Origin: an uncultured Paraburkholderia sp.
Lineage (GTDB): Bacteria > Pseudomonadota > Gammaproteobacteria > Burkholderiales > Burkholderiaceae
NCBI GenBank assembly: GCA_940746715.1
Contig: CALNWN010000001.1
Location: 186,001-250,000, forward strand
Direction: 5' to 3'
DNA length: 64,000 nucleotides
This document shows, in pieces, positions 51,117 to 60,638 of this stretch. How positions within the stretch are numbered: the first letter of the stretch is position 1; each line of letters opens with the position of its first letter. Both the position numbers and the translations under genes were made by a program. Under the pieces are notes generated by a model, which was not told the origin of the DNA, ran no database searches, and was given only the letters and a program-made list of their open reading frames with translations.

Positions 51117-52129
51117 TACAGCTCTCCTTGCTTGAGCGGGCGTTGCTGCGAGACTGGTGTGTTGAGGTGGGCAGCGCTACGGGACCGGCGTGCGCGGGCA
51201 CGTCGCGCGCGTCCGACAGCTCCGCCGACAGGCGGCGCTCGGCGAGCAGCTTGAGCGCGAGCGTCACGAGTGCCAGCAAGGCCAGCACCGAGGCCACGGC
51301 GAATGCCGCCGAGAAGTTGTATTCGTTATAGAGAATCTCGACGTGCAGCGGCATCGTGTCGGTCTGCCCGCGAATATGGCCCGACACTACCTACCGACAC
51401 CGCGCCGAATTCGCCCATCGCCCGTGCGTTGCACAGAATCACGCCGTACAGCAGACCCCATTTGACGTTGGGCAGCGTGACGCGGCGGAAAATCTGCCAG
51501 CCGGACGCGCCGAGCACGTGCACGGCCTCTTCCTCGTCGTTGCCTTGCGCCTGCATCAACGGAATCAGCTCACGCGCGACGAACGGAAACGTCACGAAGA
51601 TGGTGGCGAGCACGATGCCCGGCACCGCGAAAATGATCTGCACGTTATGCGCCTGCAGCCACGGCCCGAACCAGCCTTGCGCGCCGAACATCAACACGTA
51701 GATAAGGCCCGAAATCACCGGCGAAACCGAAAACGGCAGGTCGATCAGCGTGGTCAGCAAGGCCTTGCCGCGAAACTCGAATTTGGCGATGCACCAGGAA
51801 GCCGCGAGCCCGAAACCGAGGTTGAGCGGCACCGCGATCGCCGCGGTGGTCGCCGTGAGCTTGATGGCAGCGAGCGCATCGGGGTCCGCGAGCGACTCCA
51901 AGTAGAAACCGAGGCCCTTGCTGAGCGCCTGATAAAACACGGCGACGAGCGGCACCACCAGAAACAGCCCGAGAAACAGCAGCGCGACGCCGGTCAGAAT
52001 CCAGCGCACCACGGGCGGCTCGCTGACCGGATCCGGGCGGCGAACGGCATTTAGCGGCGCGCGCGGAGCCGCGGCGGGCGAATTCGCAGCGCCTGCGTTC
52101 CTGATGCTATCGACGGAATGGCGGCTCAT
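51116..52129 (-). pseudogene. cysW: Sulfate ABC permease CysW, 4-base duplication and frameshift
   Basis: One of two inner-membrane permease subunits of the sulfate importer. From ATG 52129: a variable N-terminus, helices from [20 protein letters not shown], the permease coupling loop [19 protein letters not shown] and [16 protein letters not shown] is then tandemly repeated (51387-51394); with one copy the frame continues as [21 protein letters not shown] second shift near 51150 separates the last dozen codons, native end PLKQGEL with a TAA overlapping the cysA start. Six helices are otherwise intact. Confidence 0.9.
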
Positions 52130-53030
52130 TGCACACCTCCGCCAATGCTTGCGACACTCGTCACGCTCGCCGCGGCGGGCGCCGGGCCCGCGCTGCCGCG
52201 GCTCGTGCGGCGCTGCAAATACCACTGCAGCGTGTTGATGAAAAGCAGCATCAGGAACGACACGACGGGCATCACCACGGCGAGCGCCGTCGCCCCCGCG
52301 TAGTCGTACTGCTCCAGCTTCGTGATAATGAGGAGCGACGTGATCTCCGACTTCATCGGCACATTGCCGGCAATGAAAATGACCGAGCCGTATTCGCCGA
52401 GCGCGCGCGCAAAGGCCAGCGCGAAACCGGTGAGCAATGCCGGGAATACCGCCGGCAGCACGACGCGGCGAAACGTCAGCCAGCGCGACGCGCCGAGGCA
52501 CGCGGCGGCCTCCTCCTGTTCGCGCTCGAACTCCTCCAGCACCGGCTGCACGGTGCGCACGACGAACGGCAAACCGATGAAGGTCAGCGCGACCAACACG
52601 CCCACCGGCGTAAAGGCCACCTTGAGCCCGAGCGGTTCGAGAAACTGGCCGATCCAGCCGTTGCCGGCATACACGGCCGCGAGCGAGATGCCCGCCACCG
52701 AGGTGGGCAGCGCGAACGGCAGATCGACCACGGCGTCGACGATGCGCTTGAACGGAAACCTGTACGCACGAGCACCCAGGCAACGAGAAAGCCGAACACC
52801 GCATTGATCAGCGCGCCGCCCAGCGCCGAGAAGAACGTGAGCCGGTACGAGGCGAGCACGCGCGGCGAGCTGACCGCGCGGACGAACTGGCTCCAGTCGA
52901 GTGTCGCCGTCTTGAGAAAAGTCGCGGCAAGCGGGATCAGCACGACGAGGCTCAGATACGCCACCGTGATGCCGAGGGTCAGGCCAAAACCGGGCAGCGC
53001 GCTCGGTTTGCGGAAAGTCAACGTCGTCAT
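52126..53030 (-). pseudogene. cysT: Sulfate ABC permease CysT (CysU), frameshifted
   Basis: Partner permease of CysW. From ATG 53030: [20 protein letters not shown], helices, then [14 protein letters not shown]. One base is lost near 52765 (CGTACAGG where CGTTACAGG would keep frame), and the remainder ([19 protein letters not shown], coupling loop [32 protein letters not shown]) lies in the next frame to the TGA at 52126, which overlaps the cysW start. Length and order are otherwise normal. Confidence 0.92.
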
Positions 53031-53178
53031 GCTCGTTACTCGTTCAGTTGATGCTCGTGTTGCAGGCCGGCTCATACCGATCGGCCAGAAGCGCGCCAGC
53101 GGCGCGCTCCGGGGTTGACGCGCGGCGGCGCGTCGTGTTGCCCCGCCCGCGCCGACTGCGGCGCGGACGCGGCCAGGG

Positions 53179-54094
53179 TTACTGCGGCTGGTAGATCGAA
53201 TCGAACACGCCGCCGTCGGCGAAATGCGTCTTCTGCGCGTTGCTCCAGCCGCCGAACGTATCGTCGACGGTGTACAGCTTCAGCTTCGGAAACTTCGCGG
53301 CCAACTCCGCCGGGACCTTGTTCGAACGCGGACGGTAGAAGTTCTTCGCGGCGATTTCCTGGCCTTCCTGGCTATACAGGAAGTTCAGATACGCCTCGGC
53401 AAGCTTGCGCGTGCCATGTTTGTCGACGACCTTGTCCACCACCGCGACCGGCGGCTCGGCCAGAATGCTGACCGACGGCACGACGATTTCGAACTTGTCC
53501 GTGCCGAATTCCTTCACCGACAGGAACGCCTCGTTTTCCCACGCGATTAGCACGTCGCCGATGCCGCGCTGCACGAAGCTCGTGGTCGCGCCGCGCGCGC
53601 CGGAATCGAGCACGCCCGCGTTCTTGTAGAGCTTCGCGACGAATTCCTTCGCCTTCTGATCGTTGCCGCCCGGCTGATGCGCGGCATACGCCCAGGCCGC
53701 CAGGTAATTCCAGCGCGCGCCGCCCGACGTCTTCGGATTCGGCGTCACGATCGACACGCCGGGCTTCGTCAGGTCGTCCCAGTCCTTGATGTACTTGGGG
53801 TTGCCCTTGCGCACCAGAAACACGATCGTCGCGTATAAGGCGACGCGTTGTCAGGCAGGCGCTTCTGCCAGTTCCTGTCGATCAAGCCCTTGTTCGCAAT
53901 GGCGTCGATGTCGTAGGCGAGCGCGAGGGTCACGACATCGGCCTGCAGGCCGTCGGGTCGTAGGAGACGTTGAGCAGCGTCGTGTCGGCCGCCTGCGCGT
54001 GAGAGATCGCGCCGAGCGCCGCCGCCGCGCCGAAAGCGAGCGCTGCGATGAATGTTCGGGTCTTATGGGCCCGCCCCGTGTTCCGATGGTTCAT
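53179..54094 (-). pseudogene. sbp: Periplasmic sulfate-binding protein, internal deletion and frameshift
   Basis: First gene of the sulfate uptake operon. From ATG 54094 a signal peptide ([21 protein letters not shown]) and LLNVSYDPT, the start of the mature protein. About 40 residues that follow in E. coli Sbp, including the ligand-binding QSHGGSGKQA loop, are missing, and the sequence resumes at [17 protein letters not shown] in another frame; both ends of the deletion can share CGACG. A further base is lost near 53833 (TATACGCGACG) before [17 protein letters not shown]. The C-terminal half is clean. Loss of the binding loop means no function even if frames were restored. Confidence 0.9.
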
Positions 54095-54202
54095 GCCAGG
54101 TTCTCCGCGTGGTGGTTCGCCAGATTCAGCGAGTGATGTTGTTCTGCGTCGGATCACGTGCACATGAGCGACTTGGAGGCCAGTCTATCGAAGGGCTTTC
54201 AT

Positions 54203-54216
54203 CATTAAAAATAATG
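54203..54216. promoter_or_regulatory. A/T-rich inverted repeat upstream of sbp
   Basis: CATTA-AAAA-TAATG sits in a 40-base A/T-rich block about 110 bases before the sbp start, where a CysB-type regulator would be expected to bind. The space 54095-54404 between sbp and lexA holds this and the LexA boxes and no gene. Confidence 0.35.
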
Positions 54217-54362
54217 TTTGCTCATTTTTTAATACGCAAAAGTGGTAATGACAGCCAGATAAGGCGTTGCGGCATGAAAACGGATGTTGCAGCGCCGTTC
54301 AGCGGCGCCATAACGTGACCGTTCGCGACGAACTTAAAGTAAAGCTTGAATTGTGCCGAATA

Positions 54363-54378
54363 CTGTATAAAAATACAG
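54363..54378 (+). promoter_or_regulatory. SOS box upstream of lexA
   Basis: CTGTATAAAAATACAG is a perfect CTGT-N8-ACAG LexA site 26 bases before the lexA ATG. A second, degenerate site, CTGTTCATACATCAGT, follows at about 54383-54398. Two boxes at lexA are the normal autoregulatory arrangement. Confidence 0.92.
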
Positions 54379-54404
54379 CCACCTGTTCATACATCAGTGG
54401 CGCC

Positions 54405-55067
54405 ATGACCAAACTCACCGCACGACAGCAGCAGGTTTTCGATCTGATCCGCCGGGCCATCGAGCGCACCGGTTTTCCGCCCACCCGCGCGGAGATCGCC
54501 GCGGAACTCGGCTTCAGCTCGGCAAATTCGGCCGAAGAGCATTTGCGGGCGCTTGCCCGCAAGGGCGTGATCGAACTCGCGGCGGGCGCGTCGCGCGGCA
54601 TTCGTCTCCTGCCGCCCCAGGAATTCGGGCAAGACTCCACGCAGCATCAGTTCACGCTGCCGCATCCGAGCATCATGCAGCTGTCGCTGCCGCTCGTCGG
54701 CCGGGTGGCGGCCGGTAGTCCGATCCTCGCGCAGGAACATATCGCGCAGCACTACGCGTGCGACCCGGCGCTCTTCTCGAGCAAGCCCGACTACCTGCTC
54801 AAGGTGCGCGGCCTTTCCATGCGCGACGCGGGCATTTTCGACGGCGACCTGCTCGCCGTGCAGAAGCGAAGCGAGGCGAAAGACGGCCAGATCATCATTG
54901 CCCGGCTCGGCGATGACGTCACGGTCAAGCGTCTGAAGCGCCGGCCTAACGGCATCGAGCTGATTGCCGAGAACCCCGATTACGAGAACATCTTTGTCGA
55001 GACAGGCAGTGCGGACTTCGCGCTGGAAGGCATCGCCGTCGGGCTGATCCGCCCCGGCGAGTTCTGA
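54405..55067 (+). CDS. lexA: LexA repressor
   Basis: SOS repressor and self-cleaving serine peptidase. 220 residues: winged helix [15 protein letters not shown] with [20 protein letters not shown]; cleavage site Ala103-Gly104 in GRVAAGSPI; catalytic Ser138 ([10 protein letters not shown]) and Lys175 (DDVTVKRL). Upstream in-frame codons were rejected because the family begins MTKLT. Perfect SOS box upstream. Intact, directly beside the wrecked sulfate operon. Confidence 0.97.
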   Translation: MTKLTARQQQVFDLIRRAIERTGFPPTRAEIAAELGFSSANSAEEHLRALARKGVIELAAGASRGIRLLPPQEFGQDSTQHQFTLPHPSIMQLSLPLVGRVAAGSPILAQEHIAQHYACDPALFSSKPDYLLKVRGLSMRDAGIFDGDLLAVQKRSEAKDGQIIIARLGDDVTVKRLKRRPNGIELIAENPDYENIFVETGSADFALEGIAVGLIRPGEF

Positions 55068-55206
55068 TTGCGCCAGCGGGGTGGGTGGTTTTCGGCAACG
55101 CCGCACGTCTACCCTCGCCTTCCGCCCTCGCCTGCCACCGACCAAGCTGTCGTCGCCGGGCTGCCGGTAACAGGCAGCCACTATGTTGAATCGCCCGGAG
55201 AGCCTC

Positions 55207-55563
55207 ATGGAACGCCTTGCCCGCCTGTTGCCCTTTCGCCAGTTCGGCCGTCTGCGCCATCTGCGCAAGCTGGTGCCTTACTCATTGATCGAAGCATCCA
55301 CGGCCGCCACCGCGTCGCTGTTCGACTCGCCGATAAACGGCTCCGGCGGGCATGCCGCGCTGCCGTCGTCATTGCCGGTCTTCGCCCGGGTATCACTGAA
55401 TTCGGGACTCAATACGGCGGAGCCGGCGCGCCGCGCGCCGGTGCGGGTCTATCACGGGCCGTCGCGGCTCATCATGGTCGGCACGGTGGACGCGGTCTGC
55501 CGCATGATCGACCGTTGCATCGCCGAAGAAACCAACGTTCAGGGCGCGGTGTTCGAGTCCTGA
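55207..55563 (+). CDS. Hypothetical protein downstream of lexA
   Basis: A 118-residue basic protein: MERLARLLPFRQFGRLRHLR at the start, a non-conserved middle, and an ordered C-terminal part VRVYHGPSRLIMVGTVDAVCRMIDRCIAEE. No signal peptide or membrane helix. No family was recognised. The ATG at 55207 follows GGAGAGCC, a reasonable ribosome binding site; three codons further up an in-frame TTG also exists. It may be co-expressed with DUF2939 downstream. The codon pattern looks genuine. Confidence 0.7.
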   Translation: MERLARLLPFRQFGRLRHLRKLVPYSLIEASTAATASLFDSPINGSGGHAALPSSLPVFARVSLNSGLNTAEPARRAPVRVYHGPSRLIMVGTVDAVCRMIDRCIAEETNVQGAVFES

Positions 55564-55639
55564 ACGGCGGTGAGGTGTGCGCGCCGTCGGGTGCAAACAT
55601 TGCACGACAGTTGCTGGAGCTGATGGAGAATTCCAACCG

Positions 55640-56311
55640 ATGGCCGTTTCAACACGCAAGAATCGCGGCACCCGTCCGCTTGTCGTCACGCTGATCGTTA
55701 TTGCGCTCATCGCGGGCTTGGGTTTCGCCTATGCATCGCCGTATATCGCGCTCAATAACCTGAAACGCGCCGCCGATGCGCGAGACGCGCAAACCGTCAA
55801 TCAGTACGTCGATTTCCCTGGGTTGCGCGAAAGTCTGAAGCAGCAGGTCACCGGCTTGCTGACGCGGCGGCTCGACGCACACGGCAACGGCAATCCGTTA
55901 GCCGCGATCGGGGCGATGATCGGCGTGGCGTTGATCGGTCCGCTGGTCGACGCCTATGCGACGCCCGACGGCGTGGCCGCCTTGCTCAACGGTATGCCGC
56001 CGCGCGGCGAACCTGGCGAGCGACCGCCCACGCCGCCGGCTGCCGACAATCCGGCTGGGGCAAACGGACCGGCGCCTGCATCGCGAGGCGCCGCTCAGCC
56101 GGCGGATCAAAGCGCCGGCAACGGCGCAAACCCGGCCGGCGGCGATGCGGGCCGCAGCCCCACGCCGCCGCAAACCACCGCCGGCTATCGCGGGCTCAAC
56201 GAGTTCGCCGTGACGTACCAGCATGGCGCCGGCGACGCGCGTTATTCCGCGATCTTCCGGCGCCAAGGCCTCTTCACGTGGAAACTGGCCGCAGTCAATC
56301 TCAACGAGTGA
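55640..56311 (+). CDS. DUF2939 domain membrane-anchored protein
   Basis: A 223-residue protein with one N-terminal membrane helix (PLVVTLIVIALIAGLGFAYAS) and a periplasmic part. The block SPYIALNNLKRAADARDAQTVNQYVDFPGLRESLK, in parts, is the DUF2939 signature. A Pro/Ala/Gly-rich stretch at about residues 125-185 separates it from a conserved C-terminal FAVTYQHGAGDARYSAIFRR. Function unknown. The ATG at 55640 follows TGGAGA. Intact. Confidence 0.85.
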   Translation: MAVSTRKNRGTRPLVVTLIVIALIAGLGFAYASPYIALNNLKRAADARDAQTVNQYVDFPGLRESLKQQVTGLLTRRLDAHGNGNPLAAIGAMIGVALIGPLVDAYATPDGVAALLNGMPPRGEPGERPPTPPAADNPAGANGPAPASRGAAQPADQSAGNGANPAGGDAGRSPTPPQTTAGYRGLNEFAVTYQHGAGDARYSAIFRRQGLFTWKLAAVNLNE

Positions 56312-56360
56312 GCAGCCGCGCGGGGGCGGCGCATTCTGCTTCGCCAGGCTCGTCGGCCGC

Positions 56361-56822
56361 TCAGGCCGCTTCCTGCTGCTGCTCCTGCGCCGACGAACAC
56401 GCGACCAGGATGCTGCACGACACACGGTCGAGCAGCGGCGTGTTGCCCGCGCCCATCCACCATCGCGACAGACCGGTGCGGCAACGGTGGCCCACCACGA
56501 GGTCCACGTGCAGTTCATTGGCCAGATTGGCAATCTCGTCGATTGGATGGCCGAACGCAAAGTGCCCCTGCGCCTTCACGCCGCGCTCCGTCAGCCAGTC
56601 GACGCCTTCTTGCAGAATGTCGCGTGCTGTCTTTTCAAAGCTGCCGCACGCCACGTCGGTCAGCAGGCCCGCACTTTGCTCAATGCTGGAGCGCATATCC
56701 ACCACCGAGAGCAGGTGCGTTTCCGCTTTGAGATCCAGTGCAAGATCGGCGCCGCAGCGTAGCGCTTTGCGGCCTTCGCGCGAGCCGTCGTAGCACAGCA
56801 GGATTTTCTGGTAGCTCGCCAT
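56361..56822 (-). CDS. Universal stress protein family (UspA)
   Basis: A 153-residue Usp-fold protein. MASYQKILLCYDGSREGRKAL is the usual first strand and helix; VDLVVGHRCRTGLSRWWMG near residue 108 corresponds to the nucleotide loop, but the ATP-binding G-x2-G-x9-G pattern is only partly kept (GHRCRTG), so it may be of the non-ATP-binding type. It ends QEQQQEAA. Isolated gene, converging with DUF2939. Intact. Confidence 0.9.
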   Translation of the reverse strand: MASYQKILLCYDGSREGRKALRCGADLALDLKAETHLLSVVDMRSSIEQSAGLLTDVACGSFEKTARDILQEGVDWLTERGVKAQGHFAFGHPIDEIANLANELHVDLVVGHRCRTGLSRWWMGAGNTPLLDRVSCSILVACSSAQEQQQEAA

Positions 56823-57097
56823 CGTTTTCCCCTTTCCGCAAAAGCGCGGTCTGAGTCAATCATGGTGCGCCGCAATTCAGCTTGCAAGGGATGGAAAACG
56901 CTAACTGCGATTTGCACGTGCCCCTGCCTTGTGCAGACGAGGCCTGCGCCACCTCGACACAACCCATGGCGCGGATGCCGCAGTGCAAAAAGCGGCGATG
57001 CCGGCGCGGCACACGGGCCAACCGTTCGCAGCCGATGGCCTAGAATGAGCAGCCTTGCCGCTCATTCGCGCCTTTTCCCGGAGCCTCGATCTCTTCC

Positions 57098-58009
57098 ATG
57101 CCCGACACCGCCATCGAACTTCACCAGGTCGAAAAAAGCTACGGCGAAAAGAAGGTTGTCGACGGACTGTCGTTTCATGTCGACACCGGCGAGTGTTTCG
57201 GCCTGCTCGGGCCGAACAGCGCCGGCAAGACCACCACGTTGCGCATGCTGCTCGGCATCGCCGCGCCGGACGCGGCGCGATCCATCTCTGCGGCGAGCCG
57301 ATACCCGGCCGCGCGCGTCGCGCGGGCCCGCGTCGGCGTGGTGCCGCAGTTCGACAACCTGGATCCGGACTTCACGGTCCGCGAAAACCTGCTGGTGTTC
57401 GGCCGATATTTCGGCCTAAGCGGCGCCCAATGCCGCGCGATGGTGCCGTCGCTGCTCGAATTCGCGCGCCTCGAAAGCAAGGCCGACGCGCGCGTGAGCG
57501 AACTGTCCGGCGGCATGAAGCGGCGCCTCACGCTCGCGCGCGCTCGTCAACGATCCGGACGTGCTGATCATGGACGAGCCGACCACCGGACTCGACCCGC
57601 AGGCGCAGCACCTGATCTGGGAGCGGTTGCGTTCGCTGCTCGGACGCGGCAAGACGATTCTCTTTTGACCACCCATTTCATGGAGGAAGCCGAGCGGCTA
57701 TGCGACCGGCTGTGCGTGATCGAGGAAGGACGCAAAATTGCGGAAGGCGCGCCGCGGGCGCTGATCGAATCGGAAATCGGCTGCGACGTCATCGAGATTT
57801 TTGGCCCCGATCCGCTCGCGTTGCGCGACGAACTCGCGCCGCTCGCGCAGCGCACCGAGATCAGCGGCGAGACGCTCTTCTGCTATGTGAATGACGCCGA
57901 GCCGGTGCACGCGCGGCTCAAGCAGCGCTCGGACCTGCGCTATCTGCACCGCCCGGCGAATCTCGAGGACGTCTTTCTGCGACTAACGGGTCGCGAGATG
58001 CAGGACTGA
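57098..58009 (+). pseudogene. nodI: NodI-type ABC exporter ATPase, two compensated frameshift pairs
   Basis: The ATPase of a NodI/NodJ-like exporter. [26 protein letters not shown], then the Walker A region [15 protein letters not shown], a Q-loop [21 protein letters not shown] and [14 protein letters not shown] are in the starting frame. Between about 57275 and 57320 the native reading ([12 protein letters not shown]) is in another frame. At 57535-57543 a CG tract is two bases short, so [20 protein letters not shown] with Walker B is out of frame until one more base is lost near 57663, where [16 protein letters not shown] resumes. The open frame is thus continuous but lacks Walker B, so no ATPase activity is expected. 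Confidence 0.85.
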
Positions 58010-58073
58010 CTTGCGTCCGCACGGCACGAAACAGAGCACACAAAGCGCACCCGACACCGCACGAGACCTGCCA

Positions 58074-58620
58074 TGGACGCACCTACCGAAGCAACGAAGC
58101 CACGCCGGGCAGGCAAGCGCCGCTCGCCGCCTTGCCCGCCAACGCGGTGAACTGGATCGCGGTATGGCGCCGCAACTATCTCGTATGGAAAAAGCTCGCG
58201 CTCGCCTCGATGTTCGGCAATCTCGCCGATCCGATGATCTATCTGTTCGGCCTCGGCTTCGGCCTGGGATTGATGGTCGGGCGCGTCGACGGTGTGTCGT
58301 ACATCGCGTTCCTCGCGGCGAGCACGGTGGCGTCCAGCGTGATGATGTCCGCGAGCTTCGAGTCGATGTATTCCGGTTTCTCGCGCATGCACGTGCAGCG
58401 CACCTGGGAAGCCATCATGCACACACCGTTGACGCTCGGCGACATCGTGCTCGGCGAAGTAATCTGGGCGGCCAGCAAGTCGGTGCTGTCGGGCGCGGCG
58501 ATCATGCTGGTGGCGGGCGCGCTCGGCTACGCCAGTTTTCCGTCGATGCTGCTCGCGCTGCCCGTCATCGTGCTGACAGGTCTTGCGTTTGCAAGTGCCA
58601 GCGGACTCAAGGCGCGGGAT
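58074..58620 (+). pseudogene. nodJ: NodJ-type ABC exporter permease, frameshifted and truncated
   Basis: Membrane partner of NodI. ATG 58074 begins [20 protein letters not shown] and then shifts frame near 58131; [21 protein letters not shown] and helices through [14 protein letters not shown] and [21 protein letters not shown] follow. The conserved frame breaks off at VLTGLAFAS near 58600, about 80-100 residues before the usual end, and the sequence passes straight into the 3' end of the converging aldo-keto reductase gene. A deletion has removed the last helices and any space between the two genes. Confidence 0.85.
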
Positions 58621-59660
58621 TCGGCTGCAACTGATGCAGCGCGTCGATTTCATCCAGCACCTGCTGCGAGAGCTTGACGTCGACGCTCGCAATGTTTTCC
58701 TTCAACTGATCGAGCGACGTGGCGCCGATCAGATTGCTGGTCACGAATAGCCGGCTGTTGACGAACGCAAGCGCGAACTGCGCCGGCGACAGGCCGTGGC
58801 GCCTTGCCAGTTCCACATAACGCGACGTGGCCTGAACCGTTTGCGGCTTGCTGTAGCGCTGGAAGCGCTCGAACAGCGAAATGCGCGCGCCGGCCGGACG
58901 CGCGCCGCCTTCATACTTGCCGGACAGCCAGCCGAACGCGAGCGGCGAATACGCGAGCAAGCCGATGTTGTCGCGATGCGCGTATTTCCGAGAGCCCGGC
59001 TTCGTAGGTGCGATTGAGCAGGCTGTACGGGTTCTGGATACTGACGATGCGCGGCAAGCCGAGCTTCTCCGACGCGCGCAGGAACTGCGCGACGCCCCAC
59101 GGCATTTCGTTCGAGACACCCACATGGCGCACCTTGCCGGCCTTGACGAAATCGGCCAGCACGGAGAGCGTTTCCTCGATCGGCACGGTGTATTCGTCGT
59201 CGACCCACGGATACGCCGGGCGGCCGAATGTCATCGTGCTGCGGTCCGGCCAATGCAGCTGGTACAGATCGACGTAATCCGTTTGCAGACGCTTCAAGCT
59301 ATCGTTGAGCGCCTCGGTCAGATTCTTGCGGTCGAACTGGTTGGTTTCGCCGCGGATATGCCGCGGATTATGCGGCTGACGCGCAGGGCCGGCGATCTTG
59401 GTGACGAGCACGATCTTGTCGCGCGCGCCGCGGTGCTGCGCAAGCCATGTGCCGATAAAGCGCTCGGTCGAACCCTGCGTTTGCCCGCGCGGCGGCACCG
59501 GATACATCTCTGCGGTATCGATCAGGTTGATGCCCTGATCGAGCGCGTAGTCGATCTGCGCGTGCGCGTCCTGTTCGCTGTTCTGATCGCCCCACGTCAT
59601 GGTGCCGAGTCCGATCAGGCTGACCTGCACATCCGAATCGCCGAGTCTGCGGTATTCCAT
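58607..59660 (-). pseudogene. Tas-like aldo-keto reductase, frameshifted
   Basis: NADPH-dependent aldo-keto reductase of the Tas/YajO group. From ATG 59660: MEYRRLGDSDVQVSLIGLG, INLIDTAEMYPVPPRGQTQG (catalytic Asp and Tyr), TKIAGPARQPHN (Lys) and LYQLHWPDRS (His). A shift near 58985 (one base extra, or two missing, in ATACGCGCAT) separates AHRDNIGLLAYSPLAFGWLSGKY and the C-terminal nucleotide-binding part, which ends at 58607. All four catalytic residues precede the shift, but half the cofactor site follows it. Confidence 0.88.
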
Positions 59661-59798
59661 GGAAGCTGTTCTATCCGTTGTATGAACATAAACTGCTAAC
59701 GTTACCACGCCGGCGCGATGCCTGCAGCGGCTAGAATGCCGTGCCGGCAGCCATTGCAAGACGCTGCGCCCAACCTTCCTTGCGTCAATCGAATCACG

Positions 59799-60011
59799 AT
59801 GAATCCCGAACACCTCGAACTGCTGGTCACGCGCACCATGCCGTACGGCAAGTACAAGGGCCGTCTGATCGCCGATCTGCCCGGGCACTATCTGAACTGG
59901 TTCGCGAGTCAGGGCTTTCCGCCGGGCGAGATCGGGCGGCTGCTCGCGTTGATGCATGAGATCGATCACAACGGGTTGTCGTCGCTGATCGAGCCGTTGC
60001 GCAAACGCTGA
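59799..60011 (+). CDS. DUF3820 family small protein
   Basis: A 70-residue protein with the DUF3820 signature MPYGKYKGRLIADLPGHYLNWF, then FPPGEIGRLLALMHEID. Relatives are annotated as putative quorum-sensing-regulated virulence factors; the biochemical role is unknown. The ATG at 59799 was chosen since upstream codons are not conserved. It diverges from the aldo-keto reductase. Intact. Confidence 0.88.
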   Translation: MNPEHLELLVTRTMPYGKYKGRLIADLPGHYLNWFASQGFPPGEIGRLLALMHEIDHNGLSSLIEPLRKR

Positions 60012-60268
60012 AGGACTGAATCGCCTCGATGATGAGCGCGGCCGCCGCGCTCCGACCGGCCGAAGATTAACCAACTGTTACGGTGCGGGGGATGCGCTGA
60101 GGCGAGCCGCCACTGAAGCGTCCACCGCAGCCTTCGGCATGACGGTGCGACGCGAGGTGGAGCCGGCTCACAGACACGTTCGTCGACCGTAATGCACGGA
60201 CACAAATACCGCTGAACTCCTTCGCATGCGATCTTTCTGATTCTTTATGTCAGCACGGGGATACTATC

Positions 60269-60514
60269 GTGAGCAGGCTCTTTGCATCGGCGGTATTGCT
60301 GGCCGCGGCGGCAGCCTCGGCGAATGCGCGGTTGCGCCCGCCTATGACTACGGCTACGCGCAACCCTACTACCCCGACTATGGCTACGCGTACGGCGCGC
60401 CCATATGCGTCGGTGTATGGCACGGTCGGCATCTGGAGCGGCTGGGGTGGCGCTTGCTGCTACCACGGCGGTGGCCACTGGCACGGCGGCGGATATGGCG
60501 GTCGGAGTCATTGA
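60269..60514 (+). pseudogene. Small secreted Tyr/Gly/His-rich protein, middle out of frame
   Basis: A GTG start follows GGGGATAC. It gives a signal peptide, SRLFASAVLLAAAAASANA, and the C-terminus VYGTVGIWSGWGGACCYHGG, ending HWHGGGYGGRSH. The middle in this frame is an odd Thr-rich stretch. In the neighbouring frame the same bases read VAPAYDYGYAQPYYPDYGYA, a Tyr/Pro-rich repeat of the kind found in Burkholderia envelope proteins. One base lost near 60330 and a compensating change near 60405 would explain it. The open frame is therefore complete but the middle is scrambled. No function known. Confidence 0.65.
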
Positions 60515-60554
60515 GGTCCGCAAATCTGCCGGGGAAAGCGCAAAAAGCGCAAAA

Positions 60555-60586
60555 AAACGGCGTTGTGATTTCTCACAACGCCGTTT
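60555..60586 (+). terminator. Strong hairpin terminator after the small secreted protein gene
   Basis: A perfect fourteen-base stem (AAACGGCGTTGTGA and its complement) with a four-base loop, flanked by A-rich and T-containing sequence. It lies 40 bases after the gene and just before tRNA-His on the other strand, so it may serve both directions. Confidence 0.8.
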
Positions 60587-60638
60587 GTCATCACTTACGT
60601 CATCACTTACTGCTGCAATGATTGACTGCTGAATTCTT

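Noticed and set aside
50068..53030. Programmed ribosomal frameshifting in the sulfate genes
   Set aside because: No slippery heptamer with a downstream structure was seen at the breaks, the shifts differ in direction and position, and programmed shifts are not expected in every gene of one operon.
55205..55563. A cell-division inhibitor of the SulA type downstream of lexA
   Set aside because: No SulA motif or separate SOS box was seen in front of it, and the sequence does not resemble SulA or ImuA; left as hypothetical.
57098..58620. Nodulation factor export as the function of nodI/nodJ here
   Set aside because: Burkholderia commonly carry NodIJ-like ABC exporters without nod biosynthesis genes, and no nodABC genes are nearby. 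The names denote family only.
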